This document shows, piece after piece, positions 28,613 through 36,271 of a stretch of 64,000 nucleotides of DNA. This DNA is from CAYZJD01 sp964483455. Its GTDB lineage: Bacteria > Acidobacteriota > Terriglobia > Bryobacterales > Bryobacteraceae. Each line of letters begins with the position of its first letter. Positions within the stretch are counted from its first letter, which is position 1. The notes under the pieces were generated by a model. That model was given only the letters and a program-made list of their open reading frames with translations. It made no database searches and was not told the origin of the DNA. Location: assembly GCA_964483455.1 (NCBI GenBank), contig CAZACK010000011.1, forward strand, positions 8,691 to 72,690, written 5' to 3'. A program made the position numbers and the translations under genes.

Positions 28613-29371
28613 TTACAGTTTGTCCAACACCGTCAGCAAGAGCAGTAGCGGCAGATACAAGACCGACGCCAGCAGCAACTGCCGCGCCCGCGGGCGGGAC
28701 ATAACCAGCGCCGCCCTTAGGCCGAAATAGAGAAACAAGACCCCCAGAATGCAAGCTCCCCACAGATAGGCCGGTCCGGACAATTGAAAGTAAGCCGGGA
28801 GCAGGCTTATCGGAAAGAGCGTACAAGAACAGCCCGCGATCTGCCGCGCTGTGATCCGTCCGTTTGTCTCAACCACCGGCCACATGCGGATTCGCGCCCG
28901 CCGGCAGTCGTCCTTGAAGAGCCAGGCGATCGAATGGAAGTGGGGGAACTGCCAAAAGAACAGGATGCCAAGGAGCACCCAGGCTTCCACGCCCAAGCGG
29001 CCGCGAGCGGCTGCCCAGCCCAACAGCGGCGGCATGGCGCCCGGAAACGCGCCGATGAGCGTGCAGTGCAGGGTCCTTGTCTTCAGCGGCGTGTACAGGA
29101 AGAGGTAGCTCCCGGCCGTGAGGAGAGCCAGCGCGCCGCTGAGCCAATTAACCAGCAGCGCCAGCAACAGCACCGCCAGGGTCGCGGCGGCGGCCAGCAT
29201 CCTGCCCCAGTCCGGCGCCGCATCCGACGCGAGCCAGAAACCGGCGCACGCCACTAACAGGATCATGACGGTGATCCGCGGTTTGGCGAGCTCCAGGCAC
29301 GCCCGGACTTTCCCCGCCTGGACGCCGGCGAAGTCCAGCCTCAGGGCAGATTCCAGACGAGTTTCCATCAC
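28613..29371 (-). CDS. ctaB: Haem o synthase-like prenyltransferase with internal deletion
   Basis: A 252-residue UbiA-family membrane protein; usual CtaB is about 290-310. Family features are the N-terminal CLELAKPRITVMILLVACAGFWLA-like region (KPRITVMIL), YTPLKTRT, TLIGAFPGAMPPLLGWAA and FFWQFPHFHSIAWLFKDD, the last with the second Asp region. However, the stretch that normally carries the first Asp-rich prenyl-diphosphate motif (N-x3-D-x3-D followed by M-x-RT-x-RP) is absent: after WGRMLAAA the chain goes straight to LAVLLLALLVNWLSG. About 50 residues appear to be lost in frame. Either the enzyme is inactive or altered, or the assembly dropped a segment. It overlaps the following cupredoxin gene by 4 bases. 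Confidence 0.88.
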   Translation of the reverse strand: MMETRLESALRLDFAGVQAGKVRACLELAKPRITVMILLVACAGFWLASDAAPDWGRMLAAAATLAVLLLALLVNWLSGALALLTAGSYLFLYTPLKTRTLHCTLIGAFPGAMPPLLGWAAARGRLGVEAWVLLGILFFWQFPHFHSIAWLFKDDCRRARIRMWPVVETNGRITARQIAGCSCTLFPISLLPAYFQLSGPAYLWGACILGVLFLYFGLRAALVMSRPRARQLLLASVLYLPLLLLLTVLDKL

Positions 29372-30213
29372 TTACCGCAGCAGGGCAGCACCAGCGCCGG
29401 CATCATCTCGAGGGACGGCCTCCGAACGGCCTGCTCCGCGCTGAAGGTGAACTCTACGGAAGCCGATTGACTGGCCGCCACCGCGACTTGCTGGGTCGAG
29501 GCGCCGTACTGCTCGTGAACGGCCTCGATCGTGTAGTTACCGGGCGGCAGGCCTTTGATCTCGAATGCGCCGTCTTCGCCGGTAACCGCGAAGAAAGGAT
29601 GGCTCACAACGTGAACGTAGGATCGCATCCAGGGATGCTGGTTGCACTTGACCGGGATGGTGGCCTCCGGCCTGGCGAACGACCGGATAATCGGATCGGC
29701 GCCCGGAGGCTGCGACACGTTCCACTCGCGGTTGACCTTGGGAAGCGGATGGATGTTATGCGTCGTGTTGTCGCTGGTGACCACCTTTAGTTCCTGGTTC
29801 GCCTGGATGCCAAGCACGTGCGGCACGTAGATGCATCCCACCTGGTCCAGGACCACGGCGTCCTTCGGCACGGCAAAGCTCTTTCCTTCGAGACCGGCCT
29901 GGACGTGAACGAAGACATTCCGCAGCGTGCCATTGCTGTTGGCCACCACGGTTTCCGGGAAAACCGGTTTTGAATGCTTGGCCGCGCATACGGAGTCGGC
30001 GTCCATTGCGATGGCGCGGAACTTAGGCGCCTGACCCTTGAAGTTCACCTTTCCGGAGACGCTCCCTTCATTGCCCGCCGGTTGCCAGGTCGGACCCTCG
30101 GGCGCCGCCGCCTCCTTGGGGGCCTCGGCGGGCTTCTCGCTTGGGCCGCATCCGAGGCTGACCGCAAGCATCGCAATTACCACACACCAACTGATTCTCT
30201 TTGTCATGATCAT
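29368..30213 (-). CDS. Cupredoxin-like lipoprotein with carboxypeptidase-regulatory-like domain
   Basis: About 281 residues. I chose the ATG at 30213 because AGGA lies about 6 bases before it. A lipobox-like VSLGC ends the signal peptide, then a Pro/Ala/Glu-rich linker. The middle part has likely type 1 copper ligands: a His in DNTTHNIH and a C-x2-H-x2-M motif (CNQHPWM). After it comes a carboxypeptidase-regulatory-like beta-sandwich (GAFEIKGLPPGNYTIEAVH). The protein would sit on the outer face of a membrane and could shuttle electrons between the cytochrome b/Rieske complex and the CuA site. It is encoded between the eight-haem cytochrome and ctaB. Confidence 0.75.
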   Translation of the reverse strand: MIMTKRISWCVVIAMLAVSLGCGPSEKPAEAPKEAAAPEGPTWQPAGNEGSVSGKVNFKGQAPKFRAIAMDADSVCAAKHSKPVFPETVVANSNGTLRNVFVHVQAGLEGKSFAVPKDAVVLDQVGCIYVPHVLGIQANQELKVVTSDNTTHNIHPLPKVNREWNVSQPPGADPIIRSFARPEATIPVKCNQHPWMRSYVHVVSHPFFAVTGEDGAFEIKGLPPGNYTIEAVHEQYGASTQQVAVAASQSASVEFTFSAEQAVRRPSLEMMPALVLPCCGK

Positions 30214-30263
30214 GCTTTTCCTGGGGAAAGTTGAGACCGAGATTGTCATATGGGTTGCACTCT

Positions 30264-33200
30264 CTATCGGGGCTCCGTTCTCATCGCGACATCCGACCGG
30301 CTCGGACTCCCGGCCGCCAACGCGGGCATTCTCTGAATCAGCCGCTGCTGCTCGTCCGGAGTAAGCTGGAGCATGTAGCGGACCAGGAGATCCACGTGAT
30401 CCTTCTGATAGCCGGCGAAAGCGGCCGGCGTTGGTCCGGCGAAGACCCAGCGGCCGCCCTCGCGCCGGAACAAGCCCGAAGGCATCGCGGTGCCGGGGCT
30501 GATGGCCTGAGGGTCCAGCATCCAGCGAGCGGTCCAGTCCGGCTTCAGGCGGTCCCTGGCCTGGAGGAAACTAGGCGCGGTGGCGAAGCGATCGCGGCGC
30601 GGGTCGCCGATCAGGTGGCACTTCAGACAGGGCGCACCGGCTGACGAAAACAGTTCCCGGGCTAACAGGCGCTCCCGCTCGTCGACCGGCTCCAGTTTAG
30701 TGGGGATATGCGGAGCGTCCTGGGCGGCGAGGGCCGCAAAGAAGCGCACCAGGATACGGATCTCGTTCGGCGAGAAATGGAACGTGGGCATCCTGGCGTG
30801 CAGGTAAGTGCGCACTCCGTTGCTCGAGGCGTCGGCCTGGGCGAGGGCAGGGTTCTCCAGGAAGCGAGCCAACCATTCCGGGTTGACGCGCGCTCCTTCC
30901 TGCAACAGCAATGGCGGGAGCTGCTCCTTCCAGTCGGGGTCCTGGTAGCGCCGCAAACCGCTGAGGACCGATTTCTGCCCAACCTGGATTGTGTGGCACC
31001 CCATGCAGTTGTACTTCTTGACAATCCACCACCCCTCCTGGATATCCCGCTGCTGGTCGGTGGCGATATAGCGGAACTGTTCCGGGATCACCCGGAAGCC
31101 GCCGCGGAAGGGAGAGTCGAGGCTGCCGAGAAGAAATGTGGTCAGGGCGCGAATCTCCTCCGGCGGCAGGTCGAGATTCGGCATCCGCAACAGATCTTCC
31201 GGCGCTTTCTCGCGGCCCTGGTCGAAGATGGCGGGATCCTTGAGTTTTCGCTCGAAGAAGCCCTTGTGGTTGTACCACCCTTCCTTCTTCGCCCGGTGTT
31301 CCAGAAGCCCGAAGTCCAGTTGCTCGAGAGGTTTGCTTCCCTCCTTGGTCAGTTCGGTGCCGATGCGCGGCGCGTCCTCGAGCCCGCTGATCTCGTGGCA
31401 ACTGGCGCAGCCGTAGCGGCTCGTCAGGACCCGTCCCTTTTCGGCCATCTTCGGATCGTCCATAAAAGAAACGTCCGCCGGGTAAGACGCATTGGCGCGT
31501 TTCAGGCCGGTCAAGTAGGTGGCGATGTCGCGCGCCTCCTCCCAGGACAGCCGAAGGCTCGGCATCACCGTCATGTTCTGCACCTGCAACTGGTGGCCGT
31601 CGTTCGGGCACGTGGATCGTTCCAGCTCGAAGACGTAGGGCAAGCCATGCCGCGAGTAATCCTCCGGTCCAAGATCCCGTTTCTCGTGGGGACAGTAAGG
31701 CCGGGTCCGGTCCCTCGGGTTATGGATCCACCGGACGATGTAGTCGTAGCCGGCCTTCTCTCCAAGCCGCGAGAGGTTAGCGGCAAAATCCCCTCCTTGT
31801 CGATTGCCGCCTTCCCCGATCGAGTGGCAGCCAAGGCACCCGCGGGTCTCGAACAGTTCCTTCCCCCTGGCGGCATCGCCTTTAGGCTGGGACGCCGGCT
31901 CCGGCCCGTCGTAGCCCGCCCGCCAGATGAAGGCAGACAGCGCTCGGACTTCGTCCTGACGAAGTCGGAACCTCGGCATCTTTGTCCCCGGCCGGAATTC
32001 GTGCGGATTTGTGAGCCACACGGGAACCCACTCTTTGCGAAGCTTAAGCCGAACATCCTTGAGATTGGGACCGATCTTCTTCTGGTCCTGCATCAGGAAC
32101 TTCGCCTTTAATTCAAGTTCCCTAATCTCGGCATCGAGGTTGCTGCTCTTTCCCCGCAGGATCTCCGCTGCCGCATAGTGTTTCTCGGCCGATTCGTTAG
32201 TTTGCGCGGCATCGCCCCTTCGTACCTCGCGTTCGGCCTCCAGCCGGGCCTCTTTCTGCCGTGTTTCGTAGTTCTGTATCTGTTTCTGAATCGAGGTGAG
32301 CGCATCCGCCTCTCGATCGTACTCCTCGTGGCGGTGGCAGCCATAACAGCCTTTCAGTTGATACAGGTCGCGGCCCCGGTTCAGCACGGGAGCCATCTCC
32401 AGAACACGGTCGTGGAAGTGACACTGCAAGCAGCCCGCTTCGCTGTTTTCTCTGGGGAACAGCGGCCAAAGCCAGTGTTTGTAACCGCCATGCGCCTTCT
32501 CCGCGTTGGAGGTCGCCAGACCGTTGCCATTGTGGCAGGGCGTACAGCCGAACCGGGCCGGATCGTGGATCGTGAGGAGCGCCTTATTCGGATGACTGAC
32601 AAACAGCCGGTTGCCGCCCATGTCGGCCGCCGTTAGCGTCAACGGCTCGCGGATCCCCAAGTGACAGGATTCGCATCGATCCACCAGTCCGGCCTCTTCG
32701 ATATGGATCTGCTTGATCTCGACGGTGAATTCCCTCATCTTCCGCAGCAAGCCCTCGATCTGCTGAGGGCTCAGCCCGTCCAGGTTGTCGCCCAGGTACT
32801 CTCCGCGTTTGGCCTGAAGCTCCCTGATTCCTTCCGTGATGGCCACGCGCTCCGCGGTAAGTTGTGTTTCGCGAGCTTTGAGACCGTAGAAGCGCCTTTC
32901 CAGCGCGGGGTAATCGACGTCTTCCGTCTTGCCGGCTTCACCATGCCCGTCGGATGTCTCAAGGCGATGCGAGTCGCGCTTCACCACTTCGATTTCCTTC
33001 TTGATGGCTTCCTTCCTTCTCTCGCCGGAGGTATGGTCCAATTCATACGTCAGGGCGGCGATCTTGGCTCGTACGTCTTGAAATGGATCCTTGATCACGG
33101 CAAGCTCCCGGCGGATGGCGGACAATTCCTGATCGATCTCACTCACCCGGCGCGCGACCTTCTGTTCCGCCGACTTGAGGCTCGTTTCAATCCGCTGGTA

Positions 33201-33461
33201 TTCGCCCGAAGAACGGACCTCCTTCTCCGCCGCGGCTTGTCTGGGACCGAGCCTCTGCAAATGCGTCGTATAGGCCTTGACGAATTCCCGCTGCGCCGAC
33301 TTCCAAGGACGCTGCGCGATCAACTCGTCATACAGCCCCCAGACGAGTGAAAAGAACAAGAGGACGGAGGAGACGAGGATGGGTCCGCTCAGCGAGCTGT
33401 CGGCGACCGGGTCCGGTTCCGCCCCGGAGTTCTTCACCTCTTCGTAATCGTCTTTCGCCAT
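30264..33461 (-). CDS. Membrane-anchored eight-haem cytochrome c with coiled coils
   Basis: A 1065-residue protein with one N-terminal membrane helix (about residues 26-45). Residues 55-260 are charged helices predicted to form a long coiled coil, and a second coiled coil spans about 385-460. Eight CxxCH haem sites occur at C263, C306, C344, C372, C542, C685, C819 and C945. Five Met-Pro segments after haem sites (M495, M633, M760, M891, M993) look like distal ligands of class I cytochrome c domains. The first three haems lie close together in a multihaem-like unit. Encoded between the cytochrome b genes and the oxidase genes, it probably replaces cytochrome c1/f and may extend as a wire to the oxidase. 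Residues 590-622 hold extra Cys/His (YCPHEKRD, STCPNDGH) that may bind a metal. Confidence 0.9.
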   Translation of the reverse strand: MAKDDYEEVKNSGAEPDPVADSSLSGPILVSSVLLFFSLVWGLYDELIAQRPWKSAQREFVKAYTTHLQRLGPRQAAAEKEVRSSGEYQRIETSLKSAEQKVARRVSEIDQELSAIRRELAVIKDPFQDVRAKIAALTYELDHTSGERRKEAIKKEIEVVKRDSHRLETSDGHGEAGKTEDVDYPALERRFYGLKARETQLTAERVAITEGIRELQAKRGEYLGDNLDGLSPQQIEGLLRKMREFTVEIKQIHIEEAGLVDRCESCHLGIREPLTLTAADMGGNRLFVSHPNKALLTIHDPARFGCTPCHNGNGLATSNAEKAHGGYKHWLWPLFPRENSEAGCLQCHFHDRVLEMAPVLNRGRDLYQLKGCYGCHRHEEYDREADALTSIQKQIQNYETRQKEARLEAEREVRRGDAAQTNESAEKHYAAAEILRGKSSNLDAEIRELELKAKFLMQDQKKIGPNLKDVRLKLRKEWVPVWLTNPHEFRPGTKMPRFRLRQDEVRALSAFIWRAGYDGPEPASQPKGDAARGKELFETRGCLGCHSIGEGGNRQGGDFAANLSRLGEKAGYDYIVRWIHNPRDRTRPYCPHEKRDLGPEDYSRHGLPYVFELERSTCPNDGHQLQVQNMTVMPSLRLSWEEARDIATYLTGLKRANASYPADVSFMDDPKMAEKGRVLTSRYGCASCHEISGLEDAPRIGTELTKEGSKPLEQLDFGLLEHRAKKEGWYNHKGFFERKLKDPAIFDQGREKAPEDLLRMPNLDLPPEEIRALTTFLLGSLDSPFRGGFRVIPEQFRYIATDQQRDIQEGWWIVKKYNCMGCHTIQVGQKSVLSGLRRYQDPDWKEQLPPLLLQEGARVNPEWLARFLENPALAQADASSNGVRTYLHARMPTFHFSPNEIRILVRFFAALAAQDAPHIPTKLEPVDERERLLARELFSSAGAPCLKCHLIGDPRRDRFATAPSFLQARDRLKPDWTARWMLDPQAISPGTAMPSGLFRREGGRWVFAGPTPAAFAGYQKDHVDLLVRYMLQLTPDEQQRLIQRMPALAAGSPSRSDVAMRTEPR

Positions 33462-33551
33462 TCAATCCGTCCCGACCATCCGGCTCCCCGGCGCCGGAGA
33501 TCCGATCCGTTCACGTCTCCGTTCTTTGCGAGCGTTCCACCGTTAACTTCA

Positions 33552-34487
33552 TCAGACGTTAAACCAAGGGGAAATGAAGACGTACTTAATACGGAACAGC
33601 AACCTGAGCAGCATCTTTGCCGGCAAGCCGACCAGCACCGTAATCGCGAAGAATTGGAAGGTGAGATACTGCAACAGGCTCGTCCGCTGGAAGATCTTCC
33701 GGTCCAGCCGGGTACGAGTGACGAGCTTGTGAATCGCCCAACCGCTCCCCGCATAGAACAACCCGATGGCCAGAGCCCCTACAATCCCCCTGCCCCACGC
33801 GCCGGTGAATCCGAGCATATCGGGCAGGTTGCGATTCACTTCATAGACGACGCGCGTGTGGTCCCAGGTCTGTCCGGGCCAGAACCACATCCAGCCCGGC
33901 CCTCGGATAAAAGTGCCGATGAAGATTAACAACAGCCAGAGGAGGAAGCCGGACCCGAAGGCGGCCAGCGATACCATCCGCTGGCGGATGGTATAGTAGC
34001 CCACGCCCAGCGGGTTCTTGTCCACGTATGGAAACACCATCAGGCCGATGATGATAAGGGTCGGCAGCACGACGCCGGCGAACCACGGGTCGAAATAGAC
34101 CAGCATTTCCTGAAGTCCCACAAAGTACCAGGGGGCCTTGGAGGGATTCATGGTGTGGTTCGGATTGGCCGGCTCCTCGAGAGGAGCGTTGAGAGTAATG
34201 GACCAAACCATGAGCACCAGCGTTACGATGAGCGCCGCCAGGAATTCGATCCGCAACAGGTAAGGCCAGACAGGAACCTCCTTGGCCCAGCCGGGCCGAT
34301 ACGGATGGATCTTGCGGTGGTGGGTCTTGGCGAGTTCGGGGTCGCTTTCCAGGCGACGGGTGAGCCGATCGGTGGCCACCGCCTGGCGCAGGCCGTACCA
34401 GGTATAGAAGGGGACCAAGACAGCGATGGCGACGATCGGTATGTTATCGGGCAGCGAGACAATCTCCCAGATTTGCGCCCAGTCCAT
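33552..34487 (-). CDS. Cytochrome b C-terminal part (subunit IV-like) of a bc/b6f-type complex
   Basis: A 311-residue membrane protein corresponding to the C-terminal half of cytochrome b (subunit IV in b6f). The quinol-site PEWY motif is replaced by APWYFVGLQEML (around residue 119), a form seen in complexes that use low-potential menaquinone. Helices are predicted at about 16-28, 80-100, 135-155, 170-192, 228-248 and 270-290, more than the three of chloroplast subunit IV. It is encoded 68 bases after the N-terminal half. Confidence 0.9.
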   Translation of the reverse strand: MDWAQIWEIVSLPDNIPIVAIAVLVPFYTWYGLRQAVATDRLTRRLESDPELAKTHHRKIHPYRPGWAKEVPVWPYLLRIEFLAALIVTLVLMVWSITLNAPLEEPANPNHTMNPSKAPWYFVGLQEMLVYFDPWFAGVVLPTLIIIGLMVFPYVDKNPLGVGYYTIRQRMVSLAAFGSGFLLWLLLIFIGTFIRGPGWMWFWPGQTWDHTRVVYEVNRNLPDMLGFTGAWGRGIVGALAIGLFYAGSGWAIHKLVTRTRLDRKIFQRTSLLQYLTFQFFAITVLVGLPAKMLLRLLFRIKYVFISPWFNV

Positions 34488-34554
34488 TTGTTTCCCCTCA
34501 CACCGGCGACAGCCGCTACTCAGAATTGCACCGGGTTTTGATACCGCCCAGCCG

Positions 34555-35424
34555 CTACTTCATCTCCGACTCCAGCACCACGGGCGCCGGTCCGGAGATC
34601 CCTCCGTCCTTGCGCACGCGCCAGAAGTGCACACCCATGAAGACCGCCGCAATCAGCGGAATGGCGATGCAGTGCCAGATGTAGGCCCGCAGCAAAGCAT
34701 TCGCATCCACAATGGAGCCGCCCAAGAGGGCGAAACGGACATCATTGAACGGGGTCATCGCCAGTTCGGGTCCGAACGGTCCTTCATGCCCGAGCAGCGG
34801 GGTGGCCCGCGCCATGTTGGTACCCACCGTCACCGCCCAGAATCCCAGTTGATCGTCCGGCAGCAAGTAGCCCGTGAATGATAGCAGCAGAGTAAGGACC
34901 AGAAGGATGACTCCGACGCACCAATTGAACTCACGAGGTTTCTTATAAGACCCGGTCAGAACTACGCGAAACATGTGCAGCCAGACCGTGATGATCATCA
35001 GGTGCGCGGCCCAGCGGTGCATGTTCCGCAGCAGTTTCCCGAAGGGAACGTCGTGTTCCAGATACAGGATGTCGCGAAACGCCTGGACCTTCGTCGGATG
35101 ATAGTAGAACATCAGCAGCACGCCGGTCAGCGTCAGCACGATGAACAGGTAGAAGCTGATGCCTCCCATGCCCCATGTGTAGCTGTAGCGGACGGCATCG
35201 CGGTTGATCCTGGCGGGATGAAGATGGAGAAAGACATTGGCAAGAACGGCCAGGGCTCGAGTGCGAGGTTCGGCCCGGTCGTGCTTGACCCGGAAGATCG
35301 ACTTCCAGACCTGCGTCTTCTGCGGCTTGCGGATGTCTTCCTTGAGGTCCCGGACCTCTTCGCGGGCCCGCTGTAGGAGCCCGATTCCGGCCTTCTCTTC
35401 CTTCGGTTGATGTTCCGTGGCCAT
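34555..35424 (-). CDS. Cytochrome b N-terminal part (b6-like) of a bc/b6f-type complex
   Basis: A 289-residue protein with a hydrophilic N-terminal extension of about 70 residues and four membrane helices. Haem b ligands are H136/H150 (NMHRWAAHLMIITVWLHMF) and H251/H266 (YIWHCIAIPL, MGVHFWR), so spacing is 14 in the first pair and 15 in the second, as in cytochrome b6 rather than mitochondrial cytochrome b. The Cys that binds haem ci in b6f is not seen at the expected place. Together with the subunit IV-like protein and the Rieske protein it forms a quinol-oxidising complex. Confidence 0.92.
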   Translation of the reverse strand: MATEHQPKEEKAGIGLLQRAREEVRDLKEDIRKPQKTQVWKSIFRVKHDRAEPRTRALAVLANVFLHLHPARINRDAVRYSYTWGMGGISFYLFIVLTLTGVLLMFYYHPTKVQAFRDILYLEHDVPFGKLLRNMHRWAAHLMIITVWLHMFRVVLTGSYKKPREFNWCVGVILLVLTLLLSFTGYLLPDDQLGFWAVTVGTNMARATPLLGHEGPFGPELAMTPFNDVRFALLGGSIVDANALLRAYIWHCIAIPLIAAVFMGVHFWRVRKDGGISGPAPVVLESEMK

Positions 35425-35464
35425 GCGGTTTGTCCGGTAATGTCAAGTTAGTGCGAGCGTTATG

Positions 35465-36118
35465 TCATGAGACGATGAGATAGGAATTCGGATCCGTGTC
35501 GAACGCGCACGGGAGACCGGGCGGGCACTGGTACAGACGGTTGGTGTCCACCACGATCTGGCCTTCGGCGTCAAGCTCGACATGGGTTCGGTCCATCGGC
35601 CGCGGCGCGGGACCCTCGAAGTTTCTGCCCTCCACGTCATAGCCGCTGCCGTGGCACGGGCACTTGAACTTGTTCTCGCTTTCGATCCAGTTTGGAGTGC
35701 AACCCAGGTGGGTGCACCTGGCGGAGATGACAAACAGCTTGTCCGGCTGCCGTACCACCCAGATGCGGTGCGACTGCTTGAACCGCTCGTCAACGCCAAG
35801 GGCGAAGTCCGACGGATAGCCGATCCGAAACCGGGTGCTCGGCTCAAACAGGGTTCGCGGGAAGAAGAAGCGGAGGAACATCAGGAAGCCGGTCGCCAGG
35901 AAGCCCACGACGGCGGTCCAGGCCAGCCGGCGGCGGGACCGGAGATAGTCCGCCGTCACCGGGGGTTGTCCGCCGGCCGCGGCAGCCGGAGATGAAGCAG
36001 CGGGCGCGGCGCGCGTGGCGGCTTGCGAAACTGCCTTGGCGGGAGGGACCGCTTCCTTGGCGTTGTCAGGAGGCAGCGTCGATCCAGACATGTCCCCGGT
36101 GGCCGGAGACTGCGTCAT
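35465..36118 (-). CDS. Rieske [2Fe-2S] protein
   Basis: A 217-residue protein with a Pro/Ala-rich cytoplasmic N-terminus (about 60 residues, longer than usual), one membrane helix (about 65-85) and a periplasmic Rieske fold. Cluster ligands are C135 and H137 (CTHLGC) and C153 and H156 (CPCHGSGY), with C140 and C155 as the disulfide pair. It transfers electrons from quinol to the cytochrome. AGGAG at 36129-36133 lies 10 bases before the ATG. First gene of the cluster. Confidence 0.95.
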   Translation of the reverse strand: MTQSPATGDMSGSTLPPDNAKEAVPPAKAVSQAATRAAPAASSPAAAAGGQPPVTADYLRSRRRLAWTAVVGFLATGFLMFLRFFFPRTLFEPSTRFRIGYPSDFALGVDERFKQSHRIWVVRQPDKLFVISARCTHLGCTPNWIESENKFKCPCHGSGYDVEGRNFEGPAPRPMDRTHVELDAEGQIVVDTNRLYQCPPGLPCAFDTDPNSYLIVS

Positions 36119-36177
36119 TATCCCAGAACTCCTTCCCAGTTCGGCCAGGTCACCCTTCTGAGCCGATTCGACACCGA

Positions 36178-36206
36178 ATTCTACATAGGGAGCGACCAGT
36201 TGTCAA
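36178..36206 (-). promoter_or_regulatory. Near-consensus sigma70 promoter of the respiratory cluster
   Basis: On the minus strand TTGACA (36206-36201) is followed after exactly 17 bases by TAGAAT (36183-36178). Predicted start of transcription is near 36171, giving a leader of about 50 bases before the Rieske gene. Good promoters of this quality are rare in GC-rich DNA, and no comparable one was noticed between the 15 downstream genes. Confidence 0.7.
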
Positions 36207-36271
36207 GGACAAGAATTTATCTGCCTGGAGCATACTTATGGATCGGAATATGTTCTGGAGCCGCCGCCCGC

